Source: Hofstenia miamia (lineage: Eukaryota > Xenacoelomorpha > Acoela > Hofsteniidae). From it: 64,000 nt of DNA. Below the pieces are notes generated by a model that worked only from the letters and a program-made list of their open reading frames with translations, was not told the origin of the DNA and did no database searches. Location of the stretch: NCBI GenBank assembly GCA_900660155.1, contig CABFPE010000097.1, positions 139,738-203,737 of the forward strand, in the 5' to 3' direction. The translations under genes were made by a program, and so were the position numbers. Shown here in pieces: positions 13,701 to 27,302 of this stretch; within the stretch, counting starts at the first letter, position 1, and every line of letters starts with the position of its first letter.

Positions 13701-14929
13701 AATTATGTTGTTTTTACCTCTTTGTAATTATTCATTATTGAAAGTACTCTATTAACAGTAGAGATCATAGATTCAGGCCAAATTCAGGTTGGGCTAAAAT
13801 GTATCAGCCCGATTCCATCCCTGATTGAGATTTTTTTGATTAATAAAATTATCATCAGCATTTCGATTAAACAGGATCTATACTATGCAGGTAAGTGAGG
13901 TCCTCTTTCCGAAATGAGACAATTCCCATCAACTAGGGTAGGGCCTGTGCCCGGCCCGTACCTATAAAAATATACCAGTTGGTTTATCCGTGCCCCTATC
14001 CTAAGGCCTTTATGCCCCTTGGAAAATATTCTTTAACTAAAATAACTTGACACAACAAGAAAATCTTCACCTCGGGATTATAAATGCATACTTAAACGGT
14101 TATAACAACCATCAAAAAAGTTTACGTCAAAAACCAAGTTTAGAACTTTTGTTGACATCACTGAGAGCCATAAATAAGTCCAGCTTCAAGTAGATTTATC
14201 AACACGTTGTGTTAATTCATTGAGAAAATGTGTATCAAACCTTATAACTATAATGAACAATACATCAAACAGTAAAAAATACTTTATATGCAATATACGC
14301 TGCTTGTAAAATGCATTAATTCAATTCATACTAGGGTTGAGTTTGAAACAAAAATTGTCCTCCCCTGTACGGATTTATTCGGATTAACTGTCATATTTCA
14401 GGAGTTGTAATTTCTCATATTTTTCATATAAAATTACTTCTGCAGGCATGTGTCAACTAGTAATTTATTATCTTCACACGTTCTTAATCTGCAAAGTTTT
14501 AATAAACAAGATCTTCTCATTATTTGACTTATGAACAACAATAAATGGAAAAACACACTATGATGCAATCTTGTTACATTTCCCTAAGCAAAGTTTACTC
14601 GTATTTTTTTACCGGCAGTTTCAACGCATATTGATGACCCGCTTATAAGGAAATTAAATATTTATTGAAAGTAAACTAAAAAAGTCACTAAATGAGGAAA
14701 CGCTTTTCAAAATTTTTTCTGTCTCGGAGCTAACATAAAATGCTTACATTTTCATCACTCACATATACTATCCACGGGCGTTTGTTGTAAATAGAAACCC
14801 CGGATGGAGCACATAGTATTATGTAACTTTTGATAGGATTGTGCTATTAACATCAAATTTGGGTTAAAATTACTTTATTTTATCTAAGTTAGGTATTTAA
14901 AAAAAATTCATAATTTTTTTATCATGCGA

Positions 14930-14937
14930 TGACGTCA
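14930..14937. promoter_or_regulatory. Palindromic CRE-type site TGACGTCA
   Basis: A perfect CREB/ATF consensus octamer in otherwise AT-rich DNA with no gene nearby. It could be chance in 64 kb. Confidence 0.2.
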
Positions 14938-17916
14938 TGAAATATGTTAAAAATTGGGAAAAGTATGCAAAAATGGGATGATTTTCATAATTTGATGTTA
15001 AGAAGATTTGAAAATGATAGTTGTATTTTGATTAGTTCTGATATAAAGAAGTCAACAATAGGAAGGAAAATTCACCTGGAAACAGATTTGAGACAATAAA
15101 CCCGGAAAATGCAATTCAATATCGCCGCTTGTGCTTTATTATTTTTTTGCGTCGTTTCTGCAACTTACGCTTGCGCTTGACAATACGTTGCTTAAGATGG
15201 ATAAGTGAAATCCCTCTGAATTCACCTACACCTGCAATATAAATGGTTTTTTATGACTTTTTGAATTTACGTGTAGGTAAAAATTGCAACTTAGTTATCT
15301 ATAGTTTATCAGAAAAATGAAGCCTAAAAAGTGCCGTAGGACTTACCAGTGTGAGGGGGCACCACTGTCACTACACCTACACCACTGATTAATGCTGTAT
15401 TTAATTAATTGAAATGATTATATAAATTGTAGGATTTCCAAGGTAAAACAGAATTGAGCAAATTATCCCATGTATTTCTTCCATAAATTAATGTTCAGAT
15501 CTAATTTCTGTTGAAGAGATTTCAGTTTATCAATAGGCTATTGGAAATAATAAAAATATTTTTTTACAATGGTTTTTTATTCCCTCGGTGTAATCATTAA
15601 AATAAATTTCAATTAACCTTATCAGTCAGCAATTCCCGCGCCCACAACCTGCTATTGTTGCTGGTGAAAGGCGTGGAATCATCGGATTTCAATACAAGTA
15701 TAAATAAACCAGCGTTTATTTATCAGCACACTTTCGTAATTCCCCGCCATTTTATAGATAATTATTTGGGAACGTTAATAGTCTAATTTTATGCACAAAC
15801 ATTGCTCTTAATAAATAAAAGATTTTATACCCAGCGGCCTCTTTAAAGCACGGTTTTTCTTCAAAAATGTGTTCTCACCTGCTAGAGAACTATATTTACG
15901 TTTGTATTTTTAAGGCAAACGCCACTGAACCCCCAGTATCGGCTGCTAGATTCAAATTTGCATAGCTGTTGTGTAAAAATTTAAGCATTGATTGCATTGC
16001 AAGCACAAAAATAATATTGACAGAGATACGACCACATTGGGGTAGGGCTATTTTCAAAAATGCCACTTGATATACATATAGGCCCAAATATGTTATGAAA
16101 TTGTTGTTAATAAAAAATTATTAAATCCAGTAATAAATCAAATTAAGTAAAAAATGATATGCACGTAATAAATTCAATTTTTTTCTAAAATTATATAACT
16201 ATTATTAATTCGCAAGCTATGCAAAATTCAATGATTTATGAGGTTATCCGCAAAAACTATATGATTCGTATTCATACACATGAAAACTAATCTTTTTAAG
16301 CCAAAGTTTACTCAAAGGAAAGCAGAATTTTTTTTGAAAATCTGCTCCTAATTTTTCATACGCTAAAGGTTATGAAAAAAATATTTTGTATAGTTTCTTT
16401 AATTGAATCCTAGTGCCAAATTAACTAGTATGAATCTTTGGCGTACAATAACCTCCATCCATCAAAACTGGTAGTCGGTCAGGCGAATGCCGCTAAGTAT
16501 TTAACTTGGCCTGACTCGATGTCGATGTCGAAAAATCAAAATTTATTGCATTTCTGTTTTTTATAATGGTTAGGATTTAACATGCTGGAGGGGTCATGTT
16601 GTACCTGTCTGCAATTACAACCCTTATTTCATTGAATTTAAAACTGGCTAATCTGGGTAACACTTGGGATAAATAAAATGAATCAATAATATTTGACATC
16701 GAACAATATAAAATGTCGATAGACATTTTAAATTGCAACTCATTTCTAAGGGATAATATCAGGTGCTTTTGAAATTACTATTATATTTCGTAGTGATTTT
16801 TTGAATTGTAAAGAATTTATGATTTTTCTTTTGTAGGGTGTTTATCATCATCTGATTTGACCAAGGGGGGCTCAGTGGTAATTATGCCTTGAAATCTATA
16901 TTTGATGAGGTGTTTTAAAATTGTGACCTAATTCTATAATTGGAGGTTTATTGGTAATATCTTATTTCATTTCAAATATTATGAACCATGTTACTGATCA
17001 CAATTCCAGCAGTGAATCGATAATTTAAATTCAGAGGAAAACATCCAAGTTGGTAAAAATCCTCTATTTAATGAATATTTGTGTTCTTCGAAATATTGTC
17101 CCATTCTGGGTCAATTGCAAGAGATGAATCACAAGCAGCCATGAATTTAGTTCTAAAAATGTCATCTTCTTGACAGCATTGACACATTTGAAAAAGTTGG
17201 TTACTTAATATCCTAGTGTTCAAAGAAGTTTCAGTTTGGTTTTTGTGCTGCAAAATAATGTTCCTATTTGTGGTTCTAACTGTTTGCAGTAGCACTAATA
17301 AAAAACCTTCCTTTTCATATGTAAGTATCAACTGCATTGTAACCACAAAACAATGCTAGCTGCAGAGCATAATAATAAATGAAGAACCAAACTCTTTTAG
17401 AATATGATATCTATTCATGTTAGTATCCATGTATCAATGAAGAGCTTTGTGAATTTCATTTGAGTTCTCAAAGTTATATCTCATTCTGAATACTTGCATT
17501 GTTTTTAAATCCATTTAATCGCTTTTTCAATGAAGAATTGGCCTTTTGAATGATCCTTAGCCACTGAAAACATGAGCGCATTCGTAATAGATTCTCATCA
17601 ATTTATCACATTCGGTAAAAAATCAAGATTTGATTAAGAAGTGATTAAAGTTTCTCATGCAGTACTTTAATAAAAGGCATCGATAATTCAATGCGCCATC
17701 TGTTTTCTGCAACATCAATTCATGCTCGATTGCTATCTTTAGCTGGAATTTTTACAAGTTATTATTTCTAATACATGGGATCACAACAAAAAATTCCAAA
17801 TCCATGATTTAAAAAATAGTGAAATCAAATGAATTCGTAAATGTGTAAATCTGACTAGCAAATATATAATATGTTCCTGAACCCTGTACTCCTTTAATTT
17901 GTGGGTGTATGTTTAC

Positions 17917-18347
17917 CAGAGCTGCAACCATGATGTATTTTAATCCGTACCGGGCCTTTATGACAACAATTTAAGGACATTTAAATTAGCATCTTTCAAA
18001 ATTAATCCAGGATAGAAAAATTTTCGCGGTTTATAAGTTCAGCAATTGGAAGGGCATCACAAAGAAGCGGTCGATGATTAAGACCTCTCATGTGAACGCA
18101 ATGGAAATTGTTCGATCTGCGAAGCGTCTCGTATATTTTATTTATAAACTCTTTAGTTTATAATATATTTGCTTTGATCATTTTATTTATTAGAAAAATG
18201 GGCTGGTTTGAAAGATTTAAAAATTCTTAAAGCCATGATATTGAGTACATCTGAAAACGTGGGTTTCGTGTCGTGCCAAATATTATTTTAGAAAAGCCTT
18301 GCCGTGCCAGGTCATTGCCTCGTAAATCTGGCATGGCTGCAGCTCTG
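17917..18347. mobile_element. Probable hAT-type MITE, 431 bp
   Basis: The left end CAGAGCTGCAACCATG and the right end, read inward, CAGAGCTGCAGCCATG match at 15 of 16 positions as inverted repeats. The right part is GC-richer than its surroundings. No clear 8-bp duplication is left. The open frames here on both strands are by-products of the inverted structure. Confidence 0.65.
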
Positions 18348-21300
18348 AAGCTTATCCATGTCATTAGAAAGATTAGAAGGACCCGTTCTACTATTTTTGG
18401 ACCAAAATCAGGCCATAATAGCTTATTGTTATCAGAAATGTGCATTGATTGGCTAATTCTTAGTGATTCCTATTGATTTATAGGCCAACACGGGACTGAA
18501 AACTGCGTCACATGTCAACTCATATTCGATTAAAAATTTATATAAATGTTTGGTGAGTTTAGACAATGTTTAGAAAATGAGGGAGAACTAGCAAACACTG
18601 ATGGTTCTGATTGCACGCGCAATCACTCGAATATATTGCGTTTCACGTTCAAATATTCATGCATTATGTAGACTATTTAATTTTATATGCATGTTCTAAT
18701 TTTCTGCTCCACCCTATAAATGTGTCATTCGGTAGACAAACAAAAATCAATCTTGCACATCGTGTTAGATCTATTTAACAACAGACGCCGTATCCTTAGC
18801 ATTTTTACTTTATTTACTAGCTGGAATAATTAAAAAATGCGATTCCCCTTGATCTACGGTGACATTAAATAAGGAATTTTTAATTTACGTTATTATTTAA
18901 CTCGATGACGGCATGTAATTCATACTGCCATCGTCTTATTAAATACATAAGCTAGCAAAGTCTAATAAACTGTCTCTTCAACGGTAAATGTTTCAAATGT
19001 GAACTTAGGGTCTGCTTACAATGAGTTCCGACACCCATTTCTTCTAGTTGCTGCCGTAGTAAGAAAGTTGCCAATTAACTAAGTTTCTTACTTTCTGACA
19101 TCTGCCGTCACCACTTCTTTACGCTCGCTTGTCTCAAATGTCAGCGGCTCAAAGAACTTCGCGCTTGCTCCTTGTTTCAACTGCCCTTTGAAATTCATTT
19201 CATCTCATCGCGCTCTCTAATTTTCAACTGTAATGCAATGCTTCTCACCTCCTTCCAACTACATTATTTTCTTGCCCATTATAATTACTACCAGAACAGT
19301 TGTATAAGTTTGTCATGTACAAATAAAAATGCGACATTGATCAAATCTCTTGAACATATCTGGCTCAATGCGTTTCAATACACTTGTGAAATTTCCTCCT
19401 GGTGATTGAATTAGTGGAATTGTTTTCTAATTGACCTATGACATGTATTAGTAGGTTTCCAATATTGAATCGATTAAGTTTTGTTAGTGCGTATAGTGTC
19501 AAACTAAATTACATTCATCAATCTCAAGGATAATACATTTTCCAATATCTCCTCTTTATTAGTTACTATTTTGAACAAAATCAGCTACAAGTCTATGTTT
19601 GTATATTGTGATTTGCATACTTAAAAACTATACCACTTGCTTCTAATATACGTTTAGTACTTTAAAGATTTATCTTTAAATAGAAGGAAGCTTGCGGATA
19701 TTTCTTTATAAAATTCAATCTAACATTTTTTATGTGAAAGAGCCGATTTCCAAAAATATCTAAGGGAATGCCTTAAAAATGTATACTGAGAGTTTTTGGA
19801 TTTGGAACTTTTACGTTTTAGATTTTCCTAAGTACTATCACTTGAAAATATGCTTTCTATTTGTAACAGATTTTGTTACATATTTAGTGTTTGATAAAGG
19901 GTGCAGTGGTGTACGCGAAGTATCCTTCGATGACAAAAAGTAAAAAATTGAATTCTTATAATTTTTGTTATTTACATTGAATAGCACTTTGTGATGATGA
20001 TTTTAACATTTATATATAAAGCCATTATTCTTGTTTTATCGTTTGCAAAAGCAGGCATCTATTCAATTCAATTTACTTTTGTGGAAATGTTAGTTGAATG
20101 GACGCGTTCTTCCGTCGTTGAACGCATTTATTTTGTTTAGGTACAATTGCATTTCTAACAAAAGTTACCTTAACCAAATGAAGAGGGTATTTTGGAAAAG
20201 TATTAAGATAAACCACTTTTTCGCAGCAGCCATGTATTCAAAGTGCTACATAGACTTCTTCTGCAACCAAACTTCGACGCAGAACGCTTGCGTGGAGAGA
20301 GTGAGCGCGCCCTTTAATTTTTCCCGATTCACTCGTCGTGCGATTGGGAAATTACTATTTTCAATTAGTAATGGCGGATTCTTACGTCACATCTATTATT
20401 CCTCAACTCCGATTCGCTCGTTTGCACTGCCTGCATTGCGCTCCAAGTCTGGCTCATTTCATACAGGAAGATTCCATTTATCAAAAGCACGATTAGGCCT
20501 CAAGCCTATCAAATCAATCTTCCATCTATAGGTCACCAGACAAGTCTAATTCATTCACTAAATGTTAAGCCCACTTTTACAAATTTCTTTCTCTACCTTC
20601 GAACTATTTATTTAACCTTAAAGTTTTCATCTTTTAATCCATCTTATTCATTGGTTTAATTTAAGAAATTTATTCTAAGTTACGTCCACACAAATGGATC
20701 ATATACAGATTAGTAGGAAGAATTCAATGGGTCAGGATTTTTAGCTAGTGTTTTTTCAAATTTTACAAACATTCAGAAGCCATTAACGAAGTAGGTATGA
20801 TGCCAAGCACAATTATTGTTTCAGTGAACAAACCATTATTACTAAGAAAGGAACGAATTTAATGTTATTATTTACATATTTTATTTTCACCATGCTGCCG
20901 ATTTAATCACTGCACTCTTGAAAATATCAAGATTTTCCATAAGTGATTTTCTTTATCAATTTAATTCTAATAATTGTCTAAATGAATTAGTTTCATCAAT
21001 AAACTTGAAGGTAATGACAATTTGTCAATACGTTCTGACCCCATTACTTACCTTTATCATAAAAAGTTTGTTTTAAATCTGACATTAGGTTTTGCACTCA
21101 ATTCTGCGGCGTGTAGTATGATAGAGTTCACCTTTATTTCAGATGGGGTGTAATAGGATCATTGCAGAAGTTGAAATTCCTGGTTGTTATGTGTCCAGTA
21201 AGCAAAAAACCATTAAAATGTATTTATTTGCCTTGTCCGAAATTGTTTTTGTTAATTATAGATATTTTCATTGTTATATTATTGTTTTATTACTAGAAGC

Positions 21301-21423
21301 CATATCAGATTGTAAAATATGCAAAATCATTTCTCATGAAATACAATCAAGTTTTCATTTGAGTAGACACTTCATACGATTCATTCTAAAAAATTTATTT
21401 TTCCATCTTTTAATTTAGGCTAA

Positions 21424-21547
21424 ATAAGGGTTATGACTTATGATGAATAAATATTTTTATCTTTATGAATATCTGGCTTACAGAAGTTAATGTTGAACAA
21501 GAAATTTTATAAATTTGTGGTTATCACATGATTATATAATAAGAACA
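21424..21547 (+). repeat. Diverged direct repeat, unit 1
   Basis: AAGGGTTATGA, AAATATTTTTATCTTTA, CAGAAGTTAATGTTGAA and ACATGATTATATAATA recur in the same order about 460 bp downstream. Confidence 0.7.
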
Positions 21548-21885
21548 TTACGAAAACTTTCAATCAGCGACAAAGTTTTATTCGTTCCCAATTCACTGCT
21601 TGCAACGATGCAAACTAACTGCTAGACATACAATTTTGAGTTGATAGAATTGCACCTCAACATTACTACAGTCTTTGTTGCCAAGGAATTAATTAAAGCT
21701 TAGAGTAAAGAAAATAGTCCATCATTTGTTACTCTTTGAATTGTCAGTCCTCTACTTTGGATCTAACTTAAATCTCGAATCATCGGATTACAAGTAACGC
21801 AAAGGCAGTGGAATAAGCAAGGGTGTTGTTAATCATTTTGTAGCACAGATAACAAAGCCCTCATTTTACCAGTCAAAAAATATTC

Positions 21886-22003
21886 TAAGGGTTATGATAA
21901 ATCGAGATATTTTTCTTTACAAATATTTGGTTTATCAGAAGTTAATATTGAAAAAGACATTTTTCTATGCTTTGTTGCAACATGATTATATAATATCGTA
22001 TTT
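21886..22003 (+). repeat. Diverged direct repeat, unit 2
   Basis: AAGGGTTATGATAAATCGAG, TCAGAAGTTAATATTGAA and ACATGATTATATAATATCG match unit 1 in order. Either an old tandem duplication or two insertions of one element. Confidence 0.7.
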
Positions 22004-23192
22004 TGGTTCAATTTCTCCTAGTGGTTAGTTCTTTCACTTAGCAGTTATATATATATATATATAATTGCTTTTGGATTATTATACTGAGAAATAGATCCAA
22101 ATGCAGATGCAATTGCCAGGTTAGTAATGGCCTACAGGGTTTTAGGGGTTAGTTGTATTAGCAACAGTATGTACTTGTGTAGTCTTAAGATTAACTCGTC
22201 ATTGGAATGGATTCGTTATTTCGATTATGGACTGTTGTTGTTTTATGCATTTCGGTCTACTACGTTTGCCAAATATGCTTATCAATAAAACACTTTGTAT
22301 ATAACAAATATGGCAAAATGAACATTCAGGAATTTCTTTTGAAGATATGCTAGTTTTACTGTGTTACATTTTCAAGAATTAGGATTTATCAAGAATCATA
22401 ACTTATTTCAAAGAAATTTAGTAAAAATTATTGCATTTTTTTACTAATATTTAGTGTGGACTATGGCTTGCCGTCGCGATAGAATTCTCGATGTCACTTA
22501 GTTGCTGAAAGTTTGTAGGAAAGTTTATTGAATAAATAACGGCTCATTGAGTTTTTCAGTGTCTAGACCAACTCTCAGTCGATTATGCCCTCAGTGATAC
22601 TAAATAAGTTATTATTTAATCGAATGAGAATCACTTAATTTTACCTACACAGAATAGAAATTTGGTTATAAAATGAAATAATTCAGTTTTTTGCTGGATG
22701 TGATCTTACAACTTGCTGATTTCAGCCCTGGAGAATTCACTCTGCCCCATTTCTTTAATGGACAATTTTTGTCATGATTTGTTATGAATCGGTAATTATT
22801 CTAAGCATGATAAAAAGCATAATTATTCTAATTCTAATCACTGCGAAAATTTACAACTTGTTTTATGAGGGTGTTATGTTATATATAAATCCCGAGCAGA
22901 GTATTGGATATACTACGAGCCTTTTTTTAAGCAAAGCAAATTGCTTGTTAATTTGCTTATGCAGATTTTTCTTATTTTTTCATTCAATATGCCTTTTTTT
23001 ATAATCTTATTTTAGAAATCATTATTAAATAATATGAAGAGCTATGTAAAAAACTCTGAGGGCGCAATATTTTTAAAAAAATATGTCGAGCTGAAACGAA
23101 CCTCATTGAACGATTTTACGTTGCGAGCCGAGCCGAACTTACTGAAAATTAAAACGAGCTGAGCTTAGAAATTCGACTCGTTAACAAGTCTG

Positions 23193-23228
23193 ATATATAT
23201 ATATATATATATAATATATATATATATA
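23193..23228. repeat. (TA)n microsatellite beside the E2F-motif element
   Basis: About 36 bp of TA with one AA break, ending directly at the element's left end. Confidence 0.95.
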
Positions 23229-23662
23229 TTTGGCGCTAAGTAAATGAAAGTTCGAAAAATGCTTCTTAGCGCCAAATCGTTTGGAAATTCAATATGCTAA
23301 GCCGAAATTCTTAATCATGAACTCTGCAAAATTCGTATACTATTACTTCTATTACTTCAAATACATTAATATAATGATTCTTTATCCAAAATAGATTTTT
23401 CAACTTCAACTTTTTTTAAAAACGCGCTAAGTAAAATGTCCAGCTTTTTTGTTACTTAGCGCCAATATAAATTTTAATCATACATGAAAAACAATCCTTT
23501 GTGTAAATTTAAGTTCATATATTCTAAGTACAAACAATAGTGTATAGTTTATCAAAAACAATTCAGAAGGCGAAAAAGGTATTTTAAAATGAAAAAAGAA
23601 ATTCAAAAATTTACTTAGCGCAAAATGAATTACACAGCGCTAAAAGCTTACTTTGCGCCAAA
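23229..23662. mobile_element. 434-bp MITE-like element built of TTTGGCGC(TAAGTAA) motifs
   Basis: It starts TTTGGCGCTAAGTAA and ends, read inward, TTTGGCGCAAAGTAA, with TA on both sides. Further copies of the motif in both orientations lie at about 23263-23276, 23424-23433, 23453-23466, 23613-23625 and 23635-23641. TTTGGCGC is the known consensus of E2F/DP transcription factors. No open frame. It adjoins a (TA)n tract, a likely insertion target. Confidence 0.7.
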
Positions 23663-25319
23663 TAAAATTTTAGAGGGTTATTTTTGAGAATTTTTTGCAA
23701 TTTCGTATAGGGGTATGGGTTACACTTAATGGATTAATTATTATTTTTATATAATCTAAGATTTAGTAAACGATAGAAATTGTTTTAATTAGCAAGTCTA
23801 TTTAAAACTATTATTGAATTAGCAAAATACAAGCTATTTCAAAGGCTATGTTTCTAAATTGTATCTCCTGCTAAAAGCTAATCAACTTGATAATTTATCA
23901 AGATTTTTCAACAAATTGCAATGCATAATTCGTATTTATGCAAATTACAAAACAATTAATTTCGACTTTACAACGATACAGAATATACAAGTCTACAGCT
24001 CAAATATACGATTCAATTATATAATAATATGCTATACAATAGTGTTCGTAATCTCGCGATTTTCGAAATGTATCCGGGATTTTTGTATTACGTCTAATGC
24101 TGTTAACCTCACTTAGTGTTTTGCTACGTTTTAGTAACTTTTAAAAATGGCTACAGTATATTTGGATGCAGCTTTTAAACAATGACAATGTGTTTTCCTT
24201 AGTTTTGTTTTAGCTTCATTTTTATTAGCTTGCATTATTAAATATATATATATATATATATTAAATTTTGTGAACGAATTTTATTCCGAACATTTTATAA
24301 TTTTTTATAATTCGCCAATTTTTCATTAAATCATTAAAAAAAACAGGGGTTTCCATGGTTGTTATAAATGCGTTTTTGTTTACAGTATTGGAGAATAGTC
24401 TGCAATATATTTGAATGTAGGTTTAAAACCGCATAGGCCTCATGTATTTGTCAATTTGGGTATTGAAGAAATTACGAATCTAAAACATGACCAAACAGCT
24501 ACAGCCCATATTTCCAATTATACACATGAATTTTTAATGTTTATGAATAACAAAAATTGCTTTAACTAATTGCAATATCCAATCATCTGAGCGGTTTGCA
24601 TCACTTCAATTTGAAATGCGTAGTGAATCCAGCTTCCAAGTAATCAGCTGCAAGAAAACCCACACCCGCGGCGTTTCGTAGTGTAAAATATTTAGATCTA
24701 GATGATTTTAATAACAATTAATAGTATTCCTCACTTTATGAACCTTTACCCTGTTTTGACATTGGAGAGACTTTGTCGCCGATTCATTAGATGAATAGAA
24801 TAGTGTCTACACTTACCACAAATTGTGAATCAATTGAACTTTTCCTAGTAAGATATTTGAAAACTATAATTAGAATTACATAATTTACAGTATTGGTCAA
24901 AAAAATCTTCCAATTTTTAAGGAAAGCAAAAGACTATCAACCAGTTGCCGATTTACAAAAGATTTTATCAACAGTGTCATTCCCAAATGGAGGAAATTTT
25001 TTTTGTGCTTGGTGAAAATCACTACCTATTTTCATAATTCGTAATAATAAGACCAAATTCACATGCACATATATCTCAGGTAAATCTGTAATCGATTCTT
25101 CATTCCCTACATCCAGTGTAAGTTATCAATTATACAGACCATTAAGGATTGCCTTAAAAATGGTTGGATAAATTCATGTTTAAACACTGGTTTTTAAGCA
25201 GTTGTTTTTTAGATGTTTTTTGCATGATGTTTTTCAAAAAATATCTGAAAAGTTGTTAAATCACTCATTTTCCGAATTATTTTCAGTGTTTCAGGGTTTC
25301 AGAATTCATTACGTTCATT

Positions 25320-26960
25320 GTTAACGGTTAACAAGCTCTTTATTTCCATCCAATGATACAAAACAAAGATATGCTCCAATCAAAATGTAAAAATAACAAA
25401 AACTAACACAATTACAATTAGATTATCCTACATTCATCCCAAGCATGTAACTTTTTTGACGATCCTATTATTGCTTGGTGACTTAATAAATTATGCTTAA
25501 GTTTGCGTTTGAAAATTCCATAACTTTTTACAGTTTTTATGCTGTTATCTAAGTTGTTCCAAAGCTTGCCTGTATTATAAATGAAGGACTTTTCCCAATA
25601 GGAAGACTTATTAGGAACAGGTGTAGTACGTGCATGAGTGCGTGAGTTAAATTTTAATAAACAGTCTAAAAATGGAAACGGATGTGTTAACTTACAGAAA
25701 TACTTGTAGAAAAATAAACTAGTAAATTCAATCAGGTATTTCGGAGAAAGCAAATTATACTTTTGTACATAAGTACTAGTTTGTTAATAAGTACTAGTTT
25801 AAAATTAATATTTATTATTTATTTCTTGTGAAAATTCATGAAGCTGAATATATTCTAATCCAACCTGCCTCAATATTTTGAAATTTGTCCCCTTTACCTT
25901 CAGGAATCACAACTCTATTGTAAAGTGTTGCCCTCCGGTCGCTACATTCAATAGAATATCCCTGGACAGTAACTGTGTATCTGAGATATGCCAATTAATT
26001 GAGTTTTAGGTAATAAAATAATACCAGGAAACTGTATTGAAGCGAGTGAAAGTATAATATTCTTCCATTTTATACTTGATTGAATATTTGATAAGAAAAT
26101 AAAGGGACTAGTGAGCGTTTCTAAGAAAGTTTATCTTTTGGGAATATAGTCAACGCAAAACAATCCATGCTTAAAAAGACGTAAATCCACTGATATTGTG
26201 GATTTAGGAACACCTAGTCATGAATTATTTAATGATCTGAGCCAGTTTCTTGCATCATCATAATTGCTTAATAACGTACTATCGAATTCAGTAATAACAA
26301 TATGGAAGGACTTCCTGCAGGAAATGTAATACATTTCGAATGCAGTAGTCTTATTCTTATTGATTCCATATATTCGAACATATCAGCATTAGTAGTAGCT
26401 TTCGCTAATCTCCCAATAAGTAGTTGATGGGAATTTCGTGGGCGTGGAAACGCCTTTATATTGATTAGGACCTTTATTTAGGGCAACCTTCCCTGTACCA
26501 AACTGTGGTCTAGCATGATTTTCCGGCGGTTATTCTCAGAATTTTTTACCACTACGTTGGAATCGACACTGCTTAAGCATTCGCTTGTGAGAAGTGGTTC
26601 AAACGGTTTTTTCGAAAATCTACTCTTTGATAAAAGATATTTCTGACCATTTACCTCAATGGGATTTCTACAAAACGTTCCGTAGTAGAGAAAATACCAT
26701 TTAGATTTTCATCCAATTTGTCCAGTATTGCATTGCCCTTTGCCTGATTGGAATAGCTTGAATAGCACTTATCACATTTCCAAGAAATTGTTGCATGAAA
26801 AGCAACCTATGAAGTTATTTCGGTGTATTGTCCATGACCACATTCGGAACATGTAGAATTATTAGAATCCGCATTACATTCGCAAGCAAGAAAGCAGGAC
26901 GCGCTCAAATTATATAAGATAAAATTAGAAACGCAGATGGTCTGTATAAAATGTGATTGT
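25320..26960 (-). mobile_element. Internally deleted LINE copy (ORF1 plus 3' end)
   Basis: Read on the minus strand, a 5' part (about 26960-26230) shows ORF1-like sequence: a cysteine cluster CECNADSNNSTCSECGHGQ, then WKCDKC like the end of a PHD finger, then KSFHIVITEFDSTLLSNYDD and ARNWLRSL, resembling the C-terminal domain of PHD-bearing ORF1 proteins of CR1/L2-type LINEs. The 3' part (25753-25418) encodes the typical ORF2 tail, NSRTHARTTPVPNKSSYWEK, FIYNTGKLWNNLDNSIK, FKRKLKHNLL. An AATAAA lies near 25344, close to the 3' end. The endonuclease and reverse transcriptase that should lie between are missing, so about 3 kb has been lost or never copied. ORF1 carries several stops. Exact clade not settled. 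Confidence 0.72.
25418..25753 (-). pseudogene. LINE ORF2 C-terminal fragment
   Basis: An uninterrupted 111-residue frame. The SRTHARTTPVPN..SYWEKSFIYNTGKLWNNL pattern is the short tail after the reverse transcriptase in many CR1/Jockey-like LINEs (a basic stretch, SF.Y.G...WN.L, F...L...L). No RT motifs remain, so it is a 3' fragment and not a gene. Confidence 0.8.
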
Positions 26961-27302
26961 TTATTGATTCTAATTTCAATTGATCGCAAACTTATAAATA
27001 TTTTAGTATCGTCAGAACTCTGGCCCATTGCAATTTCACTTTGAGTTCCCTATCTCTACGTTAACCAATTTTGTAGTCAATGCAACTATAATTAATCAGT
27101 ACTAACATTACTAACAACTTTCTTTAGATCCATACCAACGGCTGCAGCATACTCTTCGAGCGAATTTCATCAACAGATGAGGAGATGCCTTTCACCTTTG
27201 TAGCTTCCACTAAGTTAAACTTTTTAATGTATTTTTGTTAGCTTCAGTTGTTCATTTGTAGTTCAATACATAAAGTGTTACTTATCTACATTCTTCATTT
27301 TA

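Larger units (their letters stand above)
6081..17916. other. Intergenic DNA
   Basis: AT-rich sequence with one MITE (8640), two mixed-composition blocks (9.75 and 10.5 kb) and short unrecognised frames. No gene seen. Confidence 0.6.
18348..23192. other. Intergenic DNA
   Basis: It holds the 21.4/21.9 kb direct repeat. A 145-codon plus-strand frame (20094-20531) has no signal, domain or codon-like pattern I trust. The stretch 20220-20480 is GC-richer than average. Confidence 0.55.

Noticed and set aside
20094-20531. 145-codon plus-strand frame
   Set aside because: No recognisable domain, signal peptide or splice context. Basic, serine-rich composition typical of chance frames.
26807-27028. 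Cys-rich frame read as a laminin-EGF fragment (CECNADSNNSTC)
   Set aside because: Following sequence (WKCDKC, then the ORF1 C-terminal domain) fits a LINE ORF1 better.
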